Shown piece by piece: positions 17,173-25,864 of a stretch of DNA of 64,000 nucleotides. The notes beneath the pieces are model-generated. The model saw only the letters and a program-made list of their open reading frames with translations. It was not told the origin of the DNA and ran no database searches. The position numbers were made by a program, and so were the translations under genes. Location of the stretch: the NCBI GenBank assembly GCA_965242485.1, contig CBDESM010000003.1:1736001-1800000 (forward strand). Direction: 5' to 3'. The DNA comes from CBDESM01 sp965242485 (GTDB lineage Bacteria > Chloroflexota > Dehalococcoidia > Bin125). Each line of letters opens with the position of its first letter. Position 1 is the stretch's first letter.

Positions 17173-19629
17173 ATGGCGGAGCGGCTCTACGCCGATGTCG
17201 CGGTGATCAGCGGGCAGCGCGCCGAGGGCGCGTTCACCTACGCCGTGCCCGAAGGCCTCGCCCTCCGCCGCGGAATGGCCGTCGCCGTCCCCTGGCGCTC
17301 CCGCTTCGCCGCCGGCGTCGTGATCAACGTCCGCGCCGACACCGAGTTCGAAGACCCGCGCGAGATCATCCGCCTGCTCGACGAACGCCACCTCCTCGAC
17401 GGCCCGCGCCTCGAGCTTGCGCAATGGCTGTCCCAGCACTACTTGGCCCCGCTCTCCGCCTGCATCGCCCTCTTCCTGCCGCCCGGATCGCCGCGCCGCG
17501 CCGCCGCCGATCAGTCGCGCTTGCAGCGGATCGCCCCGCGGGCCGCGGCTCCGCCCGTGCAACTGCGTCTCGCGGTCCCGCCCGAGGAGGCGCGGGCCGC
17601 GCTGCGGGACTGGCCGAAATCGAAGCGATCGAAGAGCGCCGACCTGCTCGTCCTGCTCGCCCGCGGCGCATGGACGCAGCGAACCGCCGCCCGCGTTGCC
17701 GGCGGCCGGCCCGCCCTCGCCCGTTGGTCCTCTCCGCTGGTCCGCCGCGACGGAGACGTCTGCGTCCTCGCCGTGCCCGCGTCCGAAGCGCTCGACGCGG
17801 CGGCCGCGCTCCGCCTCGACGCCGCGGGACGGCGGCGGGCCGCACTGCTGGAAGAAATAATCGAACACGGCCCGCTCGGCGAACGCGAAGCGCGCGCCCG
17901 CTCGCTCGCCGCCAAATCGGACGTCGACCGCTTGGAGCGGGCCGGCTGGATCGAGCGCGTCGAGGCCGCGCCGGACCTCGCCCCGGCCCGCGCCATCGCC
18001 GCGCCCTTGCTGACTCCGGCCCAATCCGCCGCCGCCGCGGAGATCACCGCCGCGTTCGACGAGTCTGCGCCGCGCCCGTTTCTCCTGCACGGCGTCACCG
18101 GCAGCGGCAAGACCGAGGTCTACCTCGCCGCCATCGACGAAGCTCTCCAGCGCGGCGGTTCGGCGCTCGTGCTGGTGCCCGAGATCTCGCTCGCCCCGCA
18201 GACCGTCCGCCGCATCGAGACGCGCTTCCCCGGTCAGGTCGCCGTGCAGCACTCCCAGATGCGCGCCGGCGAAGCCCGCGAGGCTTGGCGCAGCGCCGCC
18301 GCCGGCGAATCCCGCATCGTCGTGGGCGCGCGCTCCGCCCTCTTCGCCCCGCTCCCCCGCCTCGCCCTGATCATCGTCGACGAGGCGCACGAGTGGACCT
18401 ACAAGCAGTCCGATCCCGTCCCGCGCTACGACGCCCGCGCCGCCGCCGCCGAACTCGCCCGCCTCGCCGGCGCGGTCGCCGTCTTCGGCACCGCCACCCC
18501 GCCCGTCGAGATGCACCACCGCGCCGCCGCGGGGGAAATGCGCCGCCTCGTCCTCGCCGAGCGCGTCCGCGCCGACCCCGCCGCAATCCGCCGCGTCTCG
18601 CCCGTCGGCGATCCGCCGATCGAGGTCGTCGACCTGCGCGCCGAACTCCGCGCCGGCAACCGTTCCCCGATCAGCCGTTCCTTGGACGCCGCCCTCTCCG
18701 CCGCGCTCGAACGCGGCGAGCAGGCGCTGCTCTTCCTCAACCGCCGCGGGCTCGGCTCCGTGATCTGCCGCGCCTGCGGCGCAGCCGTCGAGTGCCGCCG
18801 CTGCTCGCTGGCGATGACCGCCCACGCCCGCGCCGCCTGGCTTGAATGCCACGAGTGCGGCGAGCGCGCGCCCATGTCCGAATGCTGCCCCTCGTGCGGC
18901 GACCGGCGCCTGCGCCCGATGCGCTTCGGCACCGAGCAGCTCGAACGCGACGTCCGGGGCCGCTGGCCCGGAGTCGCCGCCACCCGCTGGGATCGCGACG
19001 CCGCCGCGGCCGCCGGCGGCCACGAGCGCATCCTCGACGAATTCGCGGGCGGCAAGTCGCAGATCTTGATCGGCACCCAGATGATCGCCAAGGGTCTCGA
19101 TCTCCCGCTGGTCACCGTCTCCGCCGTGATCAACGCCGATCTCTCCCTCCGCGCGCCCGACTACGCGGCCGCGGAGCGCTCTTTCCAGCTGATCACCCAG
19201 GTCGCCGGCCGCGCCGGCCGCGGCGCGCGCGGCGGCCGCGTCATCGTCCAGACCTACTCGCCGGACCATCCCGCGGTCGTCGCCGCCGCGGCGCGCGACT
19301 ACGACGGTTTCGCCGCCGCCGAGCTGCGCGCCCGCGCCCGCTTCGACTACCCGCCCTTCGGACGCCTCGCCGTGCTCCGCTCGGCCCACGGCTCGGCCGA
19401 AGAGGCCGATCTCGCCGCCGCCGAGCTGGCCGGAGCGTTGCAGCGGCAGCGCGCCTTCGTGCCCTCCCCGCCCGAACTGGTCGGCCCGGTGCCGGCCCGC
19501 CCCGCGCGCGTGCGCGGCCGGCACCGGCGCCGCATCATCCTGCGCGGCGGCGATCCGCGCCCGCTCCTCGGCCGGGTCGAGATCGGCCGCGCTTGGTCCG
19601 TCGACGTCGACCCCGCCTCGCTCGCCTAG
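17173..19629 (+). CDS. priA: Primosomal replication protein N' (PriA helicase)
   Basis: 818 residues. N-terminal 3'-DNA-binding domain (1-110), then an SF2 helicase with Walker A GVTGSGKTEVYL and DEAH. The zinc-binding insert carries paired Cys motifs (CRACG, CRRC, CHECG, CPSCG) and the C-terminal helicase lobe has QMIAKGLDLP and AGRAGRG. It reloads the replisome at stalled forks. GGAGG precedes the ATG. The TAG shares the palindrome CTAG with the stop of the convergent TauE gene. Confidence 0.96.
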   Translation: MAERLYADVAVISGQRAEGAFTYAVPEGLALRRGMAVAVPWRSRFAAGVVINVRADTEFEDPREIIRLLDERHLLDGPRLELAQWLSQHYLAPLSACIALFLPPGSPRRAAADQSRLQRIAPRAAAPPVQLRLAVPPEEARAALRDWPKSKRSKSADLLVLLARGAWTQRTAARVAGGRPALARWSSPLVRRDGDVCVLAVPASEALDAAAALRLDAAGRRRAALLEEIIEHGPLGEREARARSLAAKSDVDRLERAGWIERVEAAPDLAPARAIAAPLLTPAQSAAAAEITAAFDESAPRPFLLHGVTGSGKTEVYLAAIDEALQRGGSALVLVPEISLAPQTVRRIETRFPGQVAVQHSQMRAGEAREAWRSAAAGESRIVVGARSALFAPLPRLALIIVDEAHEWTYKQSDPVPRYDARAAAAELARLAGAVAVFGTATPPVEMHHRAAAGEMRRLVLAERVRADPAAIRRVSPVGDPPIEVVDLRAELRAGNRSPISRSLDAALSAALERGEQALLFLNRRGLGSVICRACGAAVECRRCSLAMTAHARAAWLECHECGERAPMSECCPSCGDRRLRPMRFGTEQLERDVRGRWPGVAATRWDRDAAAAAGGHERILDEFAGGKSQILIGTQMIAKGLDLPLVTVSAVINADLSLRAPDYAAAERSFQLITQVAGRAGRGARGGRVIVQTYSPDHPAVVAAAARDYDGFAAAELRARARFDYPPFGRLAVLRSAHGSAEEADLAAAELAGALQRQRAFVPSPPELVGPVPARPARVRGRHRRRIILRGGDPRPLLGRVEIGRAWSVDVDPASLA

Positions 19630-20435
19630 AATATCTCGAACGCCGTCCGCGCCGCCGCCGCCGCGAGCCCCAGCGCCAGCAGCCGCGAGAGCCCCGATTC
19701 CCGCAGCCGCGCCGTGATCCGGTGCCCGAACGGATTGGCCGCGAGCGCGCCGATCAGCAGCGCCGGCACGTCCCGCAGCGGCTCGCCGAACTGCCCGCCG
19801 GCGACGTGGACGACGACGACGCAGGCGGCGATCGTGGCGACGACGCCGTGCGACATCGGCACGGCGAGCGCGACGGGCATGCGCATGACGCGGACGCCGA
19901 TGATGCTGAAGAAGAGCCCGCCGCCGATCCCGGCCAGCGCGGTGACGGAGGAGGTCAGTCCGGTCACGGCGAGCGAGCGGCGGACGGGGATCCAGTAGAG
20001 GTAGGTCTCGCCGCGCGCGCGGTGCAGCCGCCGCCAGCCGCGCCGGCCGACCTCCCCCGCGTCGGAGCTCGGCCGCGCCAGCAGATACAGCGAAAGCCCG
20101 CCCAGCAGCACCACGAACACCGATGCGAAGGCCTCGCGCGGCACCGTCCGCGTCAGCGTCGCGCCGATGATCGCCGCCGGCACCGCAATGCAGCCGACCA
20201 AGCCGACGGCGCGCCAGTCCATCCGCTGCGCCCGCGCGTTGATGCCGGTCGACAGCAGCCCCGAGCCGAGCACCAGGCACATCGAGGCCAGCGCGATCTC
20301 GGCCGGCTCCGCATCGCCGTGCCGCGCCAGCAGCAGCGGCCCGAACAGGAACCCCCCGCCCGCGCCCACGGCGGCGGCGTAGAGGCCGATGGCGACGCCG
20401 ATGCCGACCAGCGCGGCGAATTCAAGCGGATCCAC
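19626..20435 (-). CDS. TauE/SafE-family sulfite/organosulfur exporter-type membrane protein
   Basis: 269 residues with about eight membrane helices in two homologous halves. The family glycine motifs are present: AVGAGGGFLFGPLL in the first half and ALAGIGGGLFFSIIG in the second. TauE/SafE proteins export sulfite, sulfoacetate or related anions; the substrate here is unknown. The GTG start is placed exactly 6 nt after TAGCCT, suggesting leaderless transcription and independence from the upstream AIM24 gene (62-bp gap). Confidence 0.85.
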   Translation of the reverse strand: MDPLEFAALVGIGVAIGLYAAAVGAGGGFLFGPLLLARHGDAEPAEIALASMCLVLGSGLLSTGINARAQRMDWRAVGLVGCIAVPAAIIGATLTRTVPREAFASVFVVLLGGLSLYLLARPSSDAGEVGRRGWRRLHRARGETYLYWIPVRRSLAVTGLTSSVTALAGIGGGLFFSIIGVRVMRMPVALAVPMSHGVVATIAACVVVVHVAGGQFGEPLRDVPALLIGALAANPFGHRITARLRESGLSRLLALGLAAAAARTAFEIF

Positions 20436-20441
20436 GAGCGG

Positions 20442-20447
20442 AGGCTA
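20442..20447 (-). promoter_or_regulatory. -10-like TAGCCT for the TauE gene (leaderless)
   Basis: Reverse complement reads TAGCCT-N6-GTG, so transcription would begin at or beside the start codon. The same hexamer and spacing precede the LLM gene at 32862. Confidence 0.5.
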
Positions 20448-20497
20448 AACCCGCCCCGCGCCGCCCCGTTCCGGCGCGTCCCGCGACTGCCGGGCCG

Positions 20498-21169
20498 CTA
20501 GCCGTTCTTGGGCATGTTGCCGACCAGCCAGCTCAGCAGGGACTGCTCGCTGCGGGTCTGCATGTAGAAGCGCCCCGGGCCCTTCACGCGCATCACCAGG
20601 CCCTCGCCGCTGAACAGGGTCTGCTTCCAGCCGCCCGAACCGCTGACCGAGTAATCGACCGAGTCGTCGAACGCGACCATGTGCCCCGTGTCGACCACGT
20701 GCTGCTGCCCCGAGGCGAGCTCGATCTGCTCAATCGCGCCGTACGACGAAAGGAAGAGCAGCCCGGTGCCGCTGCACTTGAGCAGGATCAGCCCCTCGCT
20801 CGAGAAGAAGCCGCGCGCCCCGTTCCACTTCGTATCGACGTTGATCCCGTCGGTCGAGGCCAGGAACGAGCCCGATTGCACGAAGAGGGTCTGCCCGTGC
20901 AGCTCCAGCGCCTGGATGTCGCCCGGCAGCGCCGGCGCGATCGTCACCTCGCCGTCGCGCTCCGCCGTGAACGTGTTCATGAAGAACGACTCGCCGCCGA
21001 GCACGGCGCGCTTGAGCCCGCCGAACACGCCGCCGCGCGTGCTCGTCTCCATCTTGACCGTGTCGGACATGCTGACCATCGCGCCGGCTTCGGCCACGAG
21101 GTGCTCGCCCGAGCGCAGCCGGATCTTGCCGAGCGCGTACGAGGGGCGGTGGATGATGTCGTATTCCAT
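20498..21169 (-). CDS. AIM24 / TIGR00266 family protein
   Basis: 223 residues from the ATG at 21169; the frame continues upstream only into the hydrolase gene. It shows the double beta-barrel pattern of the AIM24/TIGR00266 family: HRPSYALGKIRL, EAGAMVSM, GESFFMNTF, GDIQALELHG, FVQSGSFLAS, FFSSEGLILLKCSG and VVDTGHMVAF. Biochemical function of the family in bacteria is not settled. It overlaps the hydrolase stop by one base (TGATG), so it is coupled to that gene. Confidence 0.85.
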   Translation of the reverse strand: MEYDIIHRPSYALGKIRLRSGEHLVAEAGAMVSMSDTVKMETSTRGGVFGGLKRAVLGGESFFMNTFTAERDGEVTIAPALPGDIQALELHGQTLFVQSGSFLASTDGINVDTKWNGARGFFSSEGLILLKCSGTGLLFLSSYGAIEQIELASGQQHVVDTGHMVAFDDSVDYSVSGSGGWKQTLFSGEGLVMRVKGPGRFYMQTRSEQSLLSWLVGNMPKNG

Positions 21170-22053
21170 CAGGAGGTTCTCCGTTTCCAATCCTCGACCG
21201 CATGCTCCCGCAGGAACCCGCGGATCGCTTCCAGCGTCGCCGGCAGCTTCGCGTCTCCGCGCGCGTCGGCGTCCAAGCAGCGCGCGTCGGGCGCGTCGTT
21301 GCAGATCTTGCGGCCGATCCCCGTCGGATGGAACGGGTCCGCCCCCGGCAGCACCAGCATCGGCGCGTAGGTCCGCTGCACCGCCACGTCGTTGACCGCG
21401 AAGTACGGCTGCACGTCCGGCCACATCCCGTCGCGGAACTCGACCACCAGCGCGATGTAGCCCTCGCGCCGCAGCCCCAGCGCCGCCTCCGCGAACAGCG
21501 GATCATCGTGGATCCGCTGCGCGAACGGCCCCGCCTCGTTGTTCTGCATGAAGATCGGATTCCGCCGCGCCGCCTCGATCACCGCCTCCAGCCCTTCCGC
21601 CCGCGCCAGCCGGATCGTCGGATTGAACATGTCGTAGAAAGTCTCCGGCGAATTCGTCTCGTCCAGTCCGACCGGATCCTGCATCACCAGCCCCGCCACC
21701 CGCGCCGGCGCCTGGTCCGCCAGCCGCAGCGCGTAGGCGCAGCCGATGCAGCCGCCCATCACGTGCGCCCGCTGGATGCCCAGATCGTCCAGCACCGCCA
21801 CTTGGTCCATCATCGCCGCTTCGTAATCGAACGGGACCAGCCCCGTTTTCGACGCTCCGCAATGCCGCTGATCCATCCCGATCACCTGGAATTCGTCCGC
21901 GAACTCCGCAATCGGGTTGATGATCGACCGTTCCCAGAACCCGATCTGCGAGTTCACCCCGCCCGGCGCCAGCAGCAGCAGCGGCATCGCCTCCGGGTCG
22001 CCGAAGACCTCGTAATGGATCGTCGTGCCATCGGGCCGCATCACGTCCGGCAT
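21169..22053 (-). CDS. Alpha/beta hydrolase with Cys at the nucleophile elbow
   Basis: 294 residues. Alpha/beta-hydrolase fold with an oxyanion-type APGG loop (29-32), GMDQRHCGAS after strand 4, and a nucleophile elbow reading GGCIG, with C102 where most relatives have Ser. The acid is probably the Asp in PGADPFHP. Cys nucleophiles occur in dienelactone-hydrolase-like members, so it may be active on an unusual ester or lactone. It is first in a pair with the AIM24-like gene. Substrate unknown. Confidence 0.8.
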   Translation of the reverse strand: MPDVMRPDGTTIHYEVFGDPEAMPLLLLAPGGVNSQIGFWERSIINPIAEFADEFQVIGMDQRHCGASKTGLVPFDYEAAMMDQVAVLDDLGIQRAHVMGGCIGCAYALRLADQAPARVAGLVMQDPVGLDETNSPETFYDMFNPTIRLARAEGLEAVIEAARRNPIFMQNNEAGPFAQRIHDDPLFAEAALGLRREGYIALVVEFRDGMWPDVQPYFAVNDVAVQRTYAPMLVLPGADPFHPTGIGRKICNDAPDARCLDADARGDAKLPATLEAIRGFLREHAVEDWKRRTS

Positions 22054-22146
22054 CGTCGCAACCTCGCTCGGCTCGCCATAACGGGCGGGCCGCGGCGCAG
22101 TCTACAGGTGGCCGCGCCGCGGCCGGATTCCGGCGCTTCCGCCCCG

Positions 22147-23535
22147 CTATGCCCCGGCTCCCGGCGAGCCCGCCGCGATCGGCTCGCCCCGCCCGGTCGC
22201 GAGCGCGGCGCGGACGTTGGCCGCTTCCTCTTCCTCCTGCTCGCGCGAGAAGCGGACGAACAGGGCCAGCGGAGCGATGCAGGCCACCGCGATGCCGGCG
22301 AACATGAACGTGTCGGCCTGATCGAACCACTGCGCCCGCAGCAGCAGGTTCGCCATCACCGCGCCGAAATTGCCTCCCGCCCCGACCACCCCGGCGACCG
22401 CCCCGACCGCCTTCTTGTTCACGAACGGCACCACCGCGTAGGTCGCGCCCTCGGCCATCTGCACGAACGCGCTGAACACGATCAGCATCGGCAGCGCGAG
22501 CAGGATCACGTCGATCCGCGAGAACGCGATCAGCGCGACCCCCTCGACCGCGAGCACGACGGAAAGGAATACGACCCGCGCCCGCAGCCCTCCGCGGATG
22601 CCGAACCGGTCGCTCAGCACGCCGCCCGCCGATCGCGCGAACAGGTTCATCAGCCCGAACAAGCCCGCCGCCACGCCGGCCAGCCCGATCGACAAGTCGA
22701 AATTGTCGACGAAGTAGATGGCGAGGATGCCGTTCATGAACAGTTCGATGCCGAAGCAGCCGGCGTAGACCAGGAACAGCACCCAGACGCGCGGATCCTT
22801 CATCGCCGCCCTGAACGCGCCCTTCGACGACGCCGCGGTCACGATCCCGCGCGCCCGCAGCTCCTTGAAATCCCCCTCGGGCGCGTCCTGCGTCTGCTTC
22901 CAGTAGGCGACCCCGGTGATCAGCATCGCGATGCCGGGCACGACCATCGCCGCGCGCCAGCCGATGAAGTTATCGATCTCGGGCAGGAACGGCAGCAGCG
23001 CGAACAGCCCGACCAGTCCGTACATGATCTGCGGCATCGCCAAGTTCGTCGCGCCGCCGCCCAAGTTGCCCCAGCCGGCCGTCGTCGCGTTCGCCGTGCC
23101 CACCACGTTCGGCGCGAACATCAGCGTCGTGTGGAACTGGGTGATCACGAACGACGCCCCGATCACGCCGATCGCGAGGCGGAACAGCAGGAACGTCTCG
23201 TAATTCTGGGAGAGCCCGACCAGCATCACCGGCAGGGCTCCCAGCAGCAGCAGCGCCGTATACGTGCGGCGCGGCCCGACCTTGTCGATCACCCAGCCGA
23301 TCCCGATCCGCGCCGCGATGGTCAGCCCGACCGACGCGATCAGCGTGTTGTAGACCTGCGACGCGCTCAGCCCCAGATCCTCGCGGATCACCGGCAGCAG
23401 CGGAGCCAGCCCGAACCAGCCGAAGAAGCAGAGGAAGAACGCCAGCCAGGTCATGTGGAAGGTGCGCATGTGCGGCTTGGCGAGGCTGAACAGTTTGATC
23501 CGCGTCGCCTTGCCGTGAATTTGATTGGTATTCAT
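22147..23535 (-). CDS. narK: Nitrate/nitrite transporter, NNP family (MFS)
   Basis: 462 residues from the ATG at 23535 (GGGAGAC upstream), about 12 membrane helices. The nitrate signatures of the NNP family are visible as GWGNLGGGATNLAMPQI in helix 5 and GAGGNFGAVMA in helix 11. It would import nitrate for the nitrate and nitrite reductases encoded just upstream, 151 bp away on the same strand. The 151-bp gap (23536-23686) might hold its own promoter; none is obvious. Confidence 0.92.
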   Translation of the reverse strand: MNTNQIHGKATRIKLFSLAKPHMRTFHMTWLAFFLCFFGWFGLAPLLPVIREDLGLSASQVYNTLIASVGLTIAARIGIGWVIDKVGPRRTYTALLLLGALPVMLVGLSQNYETFLLFRLAIGVIGASFVITQFHTTLMFAPNVVGTANATTAGWGNLGGGATNLAMPQIMYGLVGLFALLPFLPEIDNFIGWRAAMVVPGIAMLITGVAYWKQTQDAPEGDFKELRARGIVTAASSKGAFRAAMKDPRVWVLFLVYAGCFGIELFMNGILAIYFVDNFDLSIGLAGVAAGLFGLMNLFARSAGGVLSDRFGIRGGLRARVVFLSVVLAVEGVALIAFSRIDVILLALPMLIVFSAFVQMAEGATYAVVPFVNKKAVGAVAGVVGAGGNFGAVMANLLLRAQWFDQADTFMFAGIAVACIAPLALFVRFSREQEEEEAANVRAALATGRGEPIAAGSPGAGA

Positions 23536-23686
23536 ACGCGTCTCCCTCGCGCTCGCGCGGCCCTCATCGACCGGCGGAGCCAACGTATGAACGAACGGGA
23601 CGGCGTTGGTTGCCGGGCAGTGACGGGCCGGTGAACAGTCGGTTGCGCCGCGGTATCGCGCGGATTTCGCCCGCGTATCGGCGGTG

Positions 23687-25864
23687 TTACGCGCCCTCGG
23701 CGGCCCCGATTCCGCCTGCGGCCTTGGCCAGCCGGACGGCCGCGAACTTCAGTTCCGGCTCCTTCGAGCGCGGGTCGAACGCCTCGCTCGCGGCCAGATT
23801 CGGCGTGCTGTCCGCCGCCCAGCTCTGCGCCCAGTGGAACGGCGCGAAAACGGCGCCGGGCGGCACGTTCTCCGAGACCCGGGCCGGGCCGCTGAACGCG
23901 CCGCGCCGCGATTCGACCCGCAGCGCCTCGCCGGTGCGGATCGCGAGCGCGCGGGCGGCGTCCGGATGGATCTCGATGAACGGCCCGCGCTCCGATTTGT
24001 TCAGCTTGGCGATCTTGCCGGTGCGCGTGCGCGTATGCCACTGATCCTTGACCCGCCCCGTGATCAATGCGAACGGGTACTCCGCGTCCAGATCCTCCGC
24101 CGGTGCCTCTTGCCTGACCGCATGGAAGCGCGCCTTGCCGTCCTCGGTCGCGAAGACGCCGTCCGTGAACAACCGCTCCGTGCCGCGCGCCCCGGCTCCT
24201 GAATCCCGCGCCGGCCATTGCGCGCCGTTGGAGCTGCCGCGCAGCGAGTCGTAGCTCAGTTCGCTGATATCCAAGTCCCGCCCGCTCGTCAGCGCTTTGT
24301 ATTCATCGAAGATCGCCTCTTCGTCCGCGTAGTCGAAGTGCTCCCCGAAGCCGAGTGCCGCGGCGACGCGGCAGATGATCCGCCAATCGGGCAGCGCCTC
24401 GCCCGGCGGCTCGCCGATCCGCTCCAGCAAGCAGATGCGGCGCTCGCTGTTGGTCATCGTGCCGCCGCGCTCCGACCACTGCGCCGCCGGCATTACCAAG
24501 TGGGCGAACTCCGTCGTCTCGGTCGGGTGGTACGGATCCTGCACCGCGACGAAATCCGCCTTGCGCAGCGCCGCCTCCACGCGCCCGCTGTTGGGCAGCG
24601 AGGCGAGCGGGTTGGTGCCGGCCACCCAGAGCACCTTGATCAATCCCGCCTCCAGCCGCTCCACCATCTCGATCGCCGTCGCGCCGGGAGTCGCCGAGAT
24701 CGAGCCGGGTTCGATCCCCCAGGCCCGCTCCATCTCCGCGCGGTGCCGCGGATCGGCCACCTGCCGGTGACCCGGCAGCGCCGTCGACAGCCCGCCCGCC
24801 TCGCGCCCGCCCATCGCGTTCGGCTGCCCGGTCAGCGAAAACGGCCCCGCGCCCGGCTTCCCGATGTTCCCCGTCGCCAGCGATAAATTAATCAGCGCCA
24901 AATTCTTGTCCACGCCGCGCGAACTCTGGTTCAGCCCCATCGCCCAGAACGACAGCGCCGGGCCGTTGGACGCGAAGATCCGCGCCGCCTCGACCACGTC
25001 CTCCGCCGGAGTGCCGCAGAGCTCGTAGGCCCGCTCCGCCGGGTACCCGCGGACGGTCTCCTCCACCTCGCTGAAGCCGGTCGTGCAGCGCTCGATGAAG
25101 CCGCGGTCCAGCCCGCCGGCCAGTTGCGCCTCGTACAGCAGCGCGTTGAGCAGCGCCGCGTCCGTGCCCGGCCGCGGCCGCAGGTGGACGTCCGCGATCT
25201 CCGCCGTCCGCGTCCGCCGCGGGTCGACCACGATCACGCGGACGTCCTTGTCCTCCCGCTTCCGCGCCTTGATCCGCTCGAACAGGATCGGGTGGCAGGC
25301 CTCCGGGTTCGCGCCGGCGATCAGGAACGTCTTCGCCTGCTCGATGTCCTCGTACGAGCAGGGCGGCGAATCTGAACCCAGCGAGAGCGCGTAGGCGGCG
25401 ACCGCGCTCGCCATGCAGAGCCGCGAATTCGTGTCCTGGTTGTTCGTGCCCAGATAGCCCTTGGCCAGCTTGCCGAACAGGTAGTAATCCTCCGTGACCA
25501 GCTGCCCGGAGCCGTAGAGCATCACCGAATCGGGCCCGTGCTCCGCCTGCGCGCGGCGGATCGCGTCCGCCAGCCGCCAAGCCGCCTGCTCCCACGTCGT
25601 CTGATGGAATTCCTGCGAGAGGTCCCCGCGCGCGATCGGGTGCAGCAGCCGGTCGTCGGTCCGCACCACGGGCTGCAGCAGTGCGCCTTTGGCGCAGAGC
25701 GAGCCGCGGTTGACCGGATGTTCGGGATCGCCCCGCACCTGCGCGACCGCGCCGTCCTCGGCCCGCGCGATCACCCCGCAGCCGGTGCCGCAATAGGGGC
25801 AGACCGAGCGCTTCCACTCGCCACCCGCGCGCGGCCCCCGGCGGATGCGCAGCCGCGGATTCAT
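23687..25864 (-). CDS. nasA: Assimilatory nitrate reductase, molybdopterin catalytic subunit
   Basis: 725 residues. An N-terminal [4Fe-4S] site (C22, C25, C29, C57) and the molybdenum-ligating Cys C150 in QDTNSRLCMAS place it in the Nas/Nap Mo-bisMGD group. There is no Tat signal and no C-terminal [2Fe-2S] domain, so it resembles the cytoplasmic ferredoxin- or flavodoxin-dependent NarB type. It reduces nitrate to nitrite. Its ATG overlaps the nirA stop (ATGA, 25861-25864), giving the order nirA-nasA-narK. Confidence 0.94.
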   Translation of the reverse strand: MNPRLRIRRGPRAGGEWKRSVCPYCGTGCGVIARAEDGAVAQVRGDPEHPVNRGSLCAKGALLQPVVRTDDRLLHPIARGDLSQEFHQTTWEQAAWRLADAIRRAQAEHGPDSVMLYGSGQLVTEDYYLFGKLAKGYLGTNNQDTNSRLCMASAVAAYALSLGSDSPPCSYEDIEQAKTFLIAGANPEACHPILFERIKARKREDKDVRVIVVDPRRTRTAEIADVHLRPRPGTDAALLNALLYEAQLAGGLDRGFIERCTTGFSEVEETVRGYPAERAYELCGTPAEDVVEAARIFASNGPALSFWAMGLNQSSRGVDKNLALINLSLATGNIGKPGAGPFSLTGQPNAMGGREAGGLSTALPGHRQVADPRHRAEMERAWGIEPGSISATPGATAIEMVERLEAGLIKVLWVAGTNPLASLPNSGRVEAALRKADFVAVQDPYHPTETTEFAHLVMPAAQWSERGGTMTNSERRICLLERIGEPPGEALPDWRIICRVAAALGFGEHFDYADEEAIFDEYKALTSGRDLDISELSYDSLRGSSNGAQWPARDSGAGARGTERLFTDGVFATEDGKARFHAVRQEAPAEDLDAEYPFALITGRVKDQWHTRTRTGKIAKLNKSERGPFIEIHPDAARALAIRTGEALRVESRRGAFSGPARVSENVPPGAVFAPFHWAQSWAADSTPNLAASEAFDPRSKEPELKFAAVRLAKAAGGIGAAEGA

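Noticed and set aside
17119..20280. 1053-codon open frame on the minus strand opposite priA
   Set aside because: Low-complexity Gly/Ala/Arg/Asp translation with no domain; a shadow caused by high GC, while the plus strand has intact priA.
23536..23686. Short gene between narK and nasA
   Set aside because: No frame with a plausible start, RBS and non-shadow composition.
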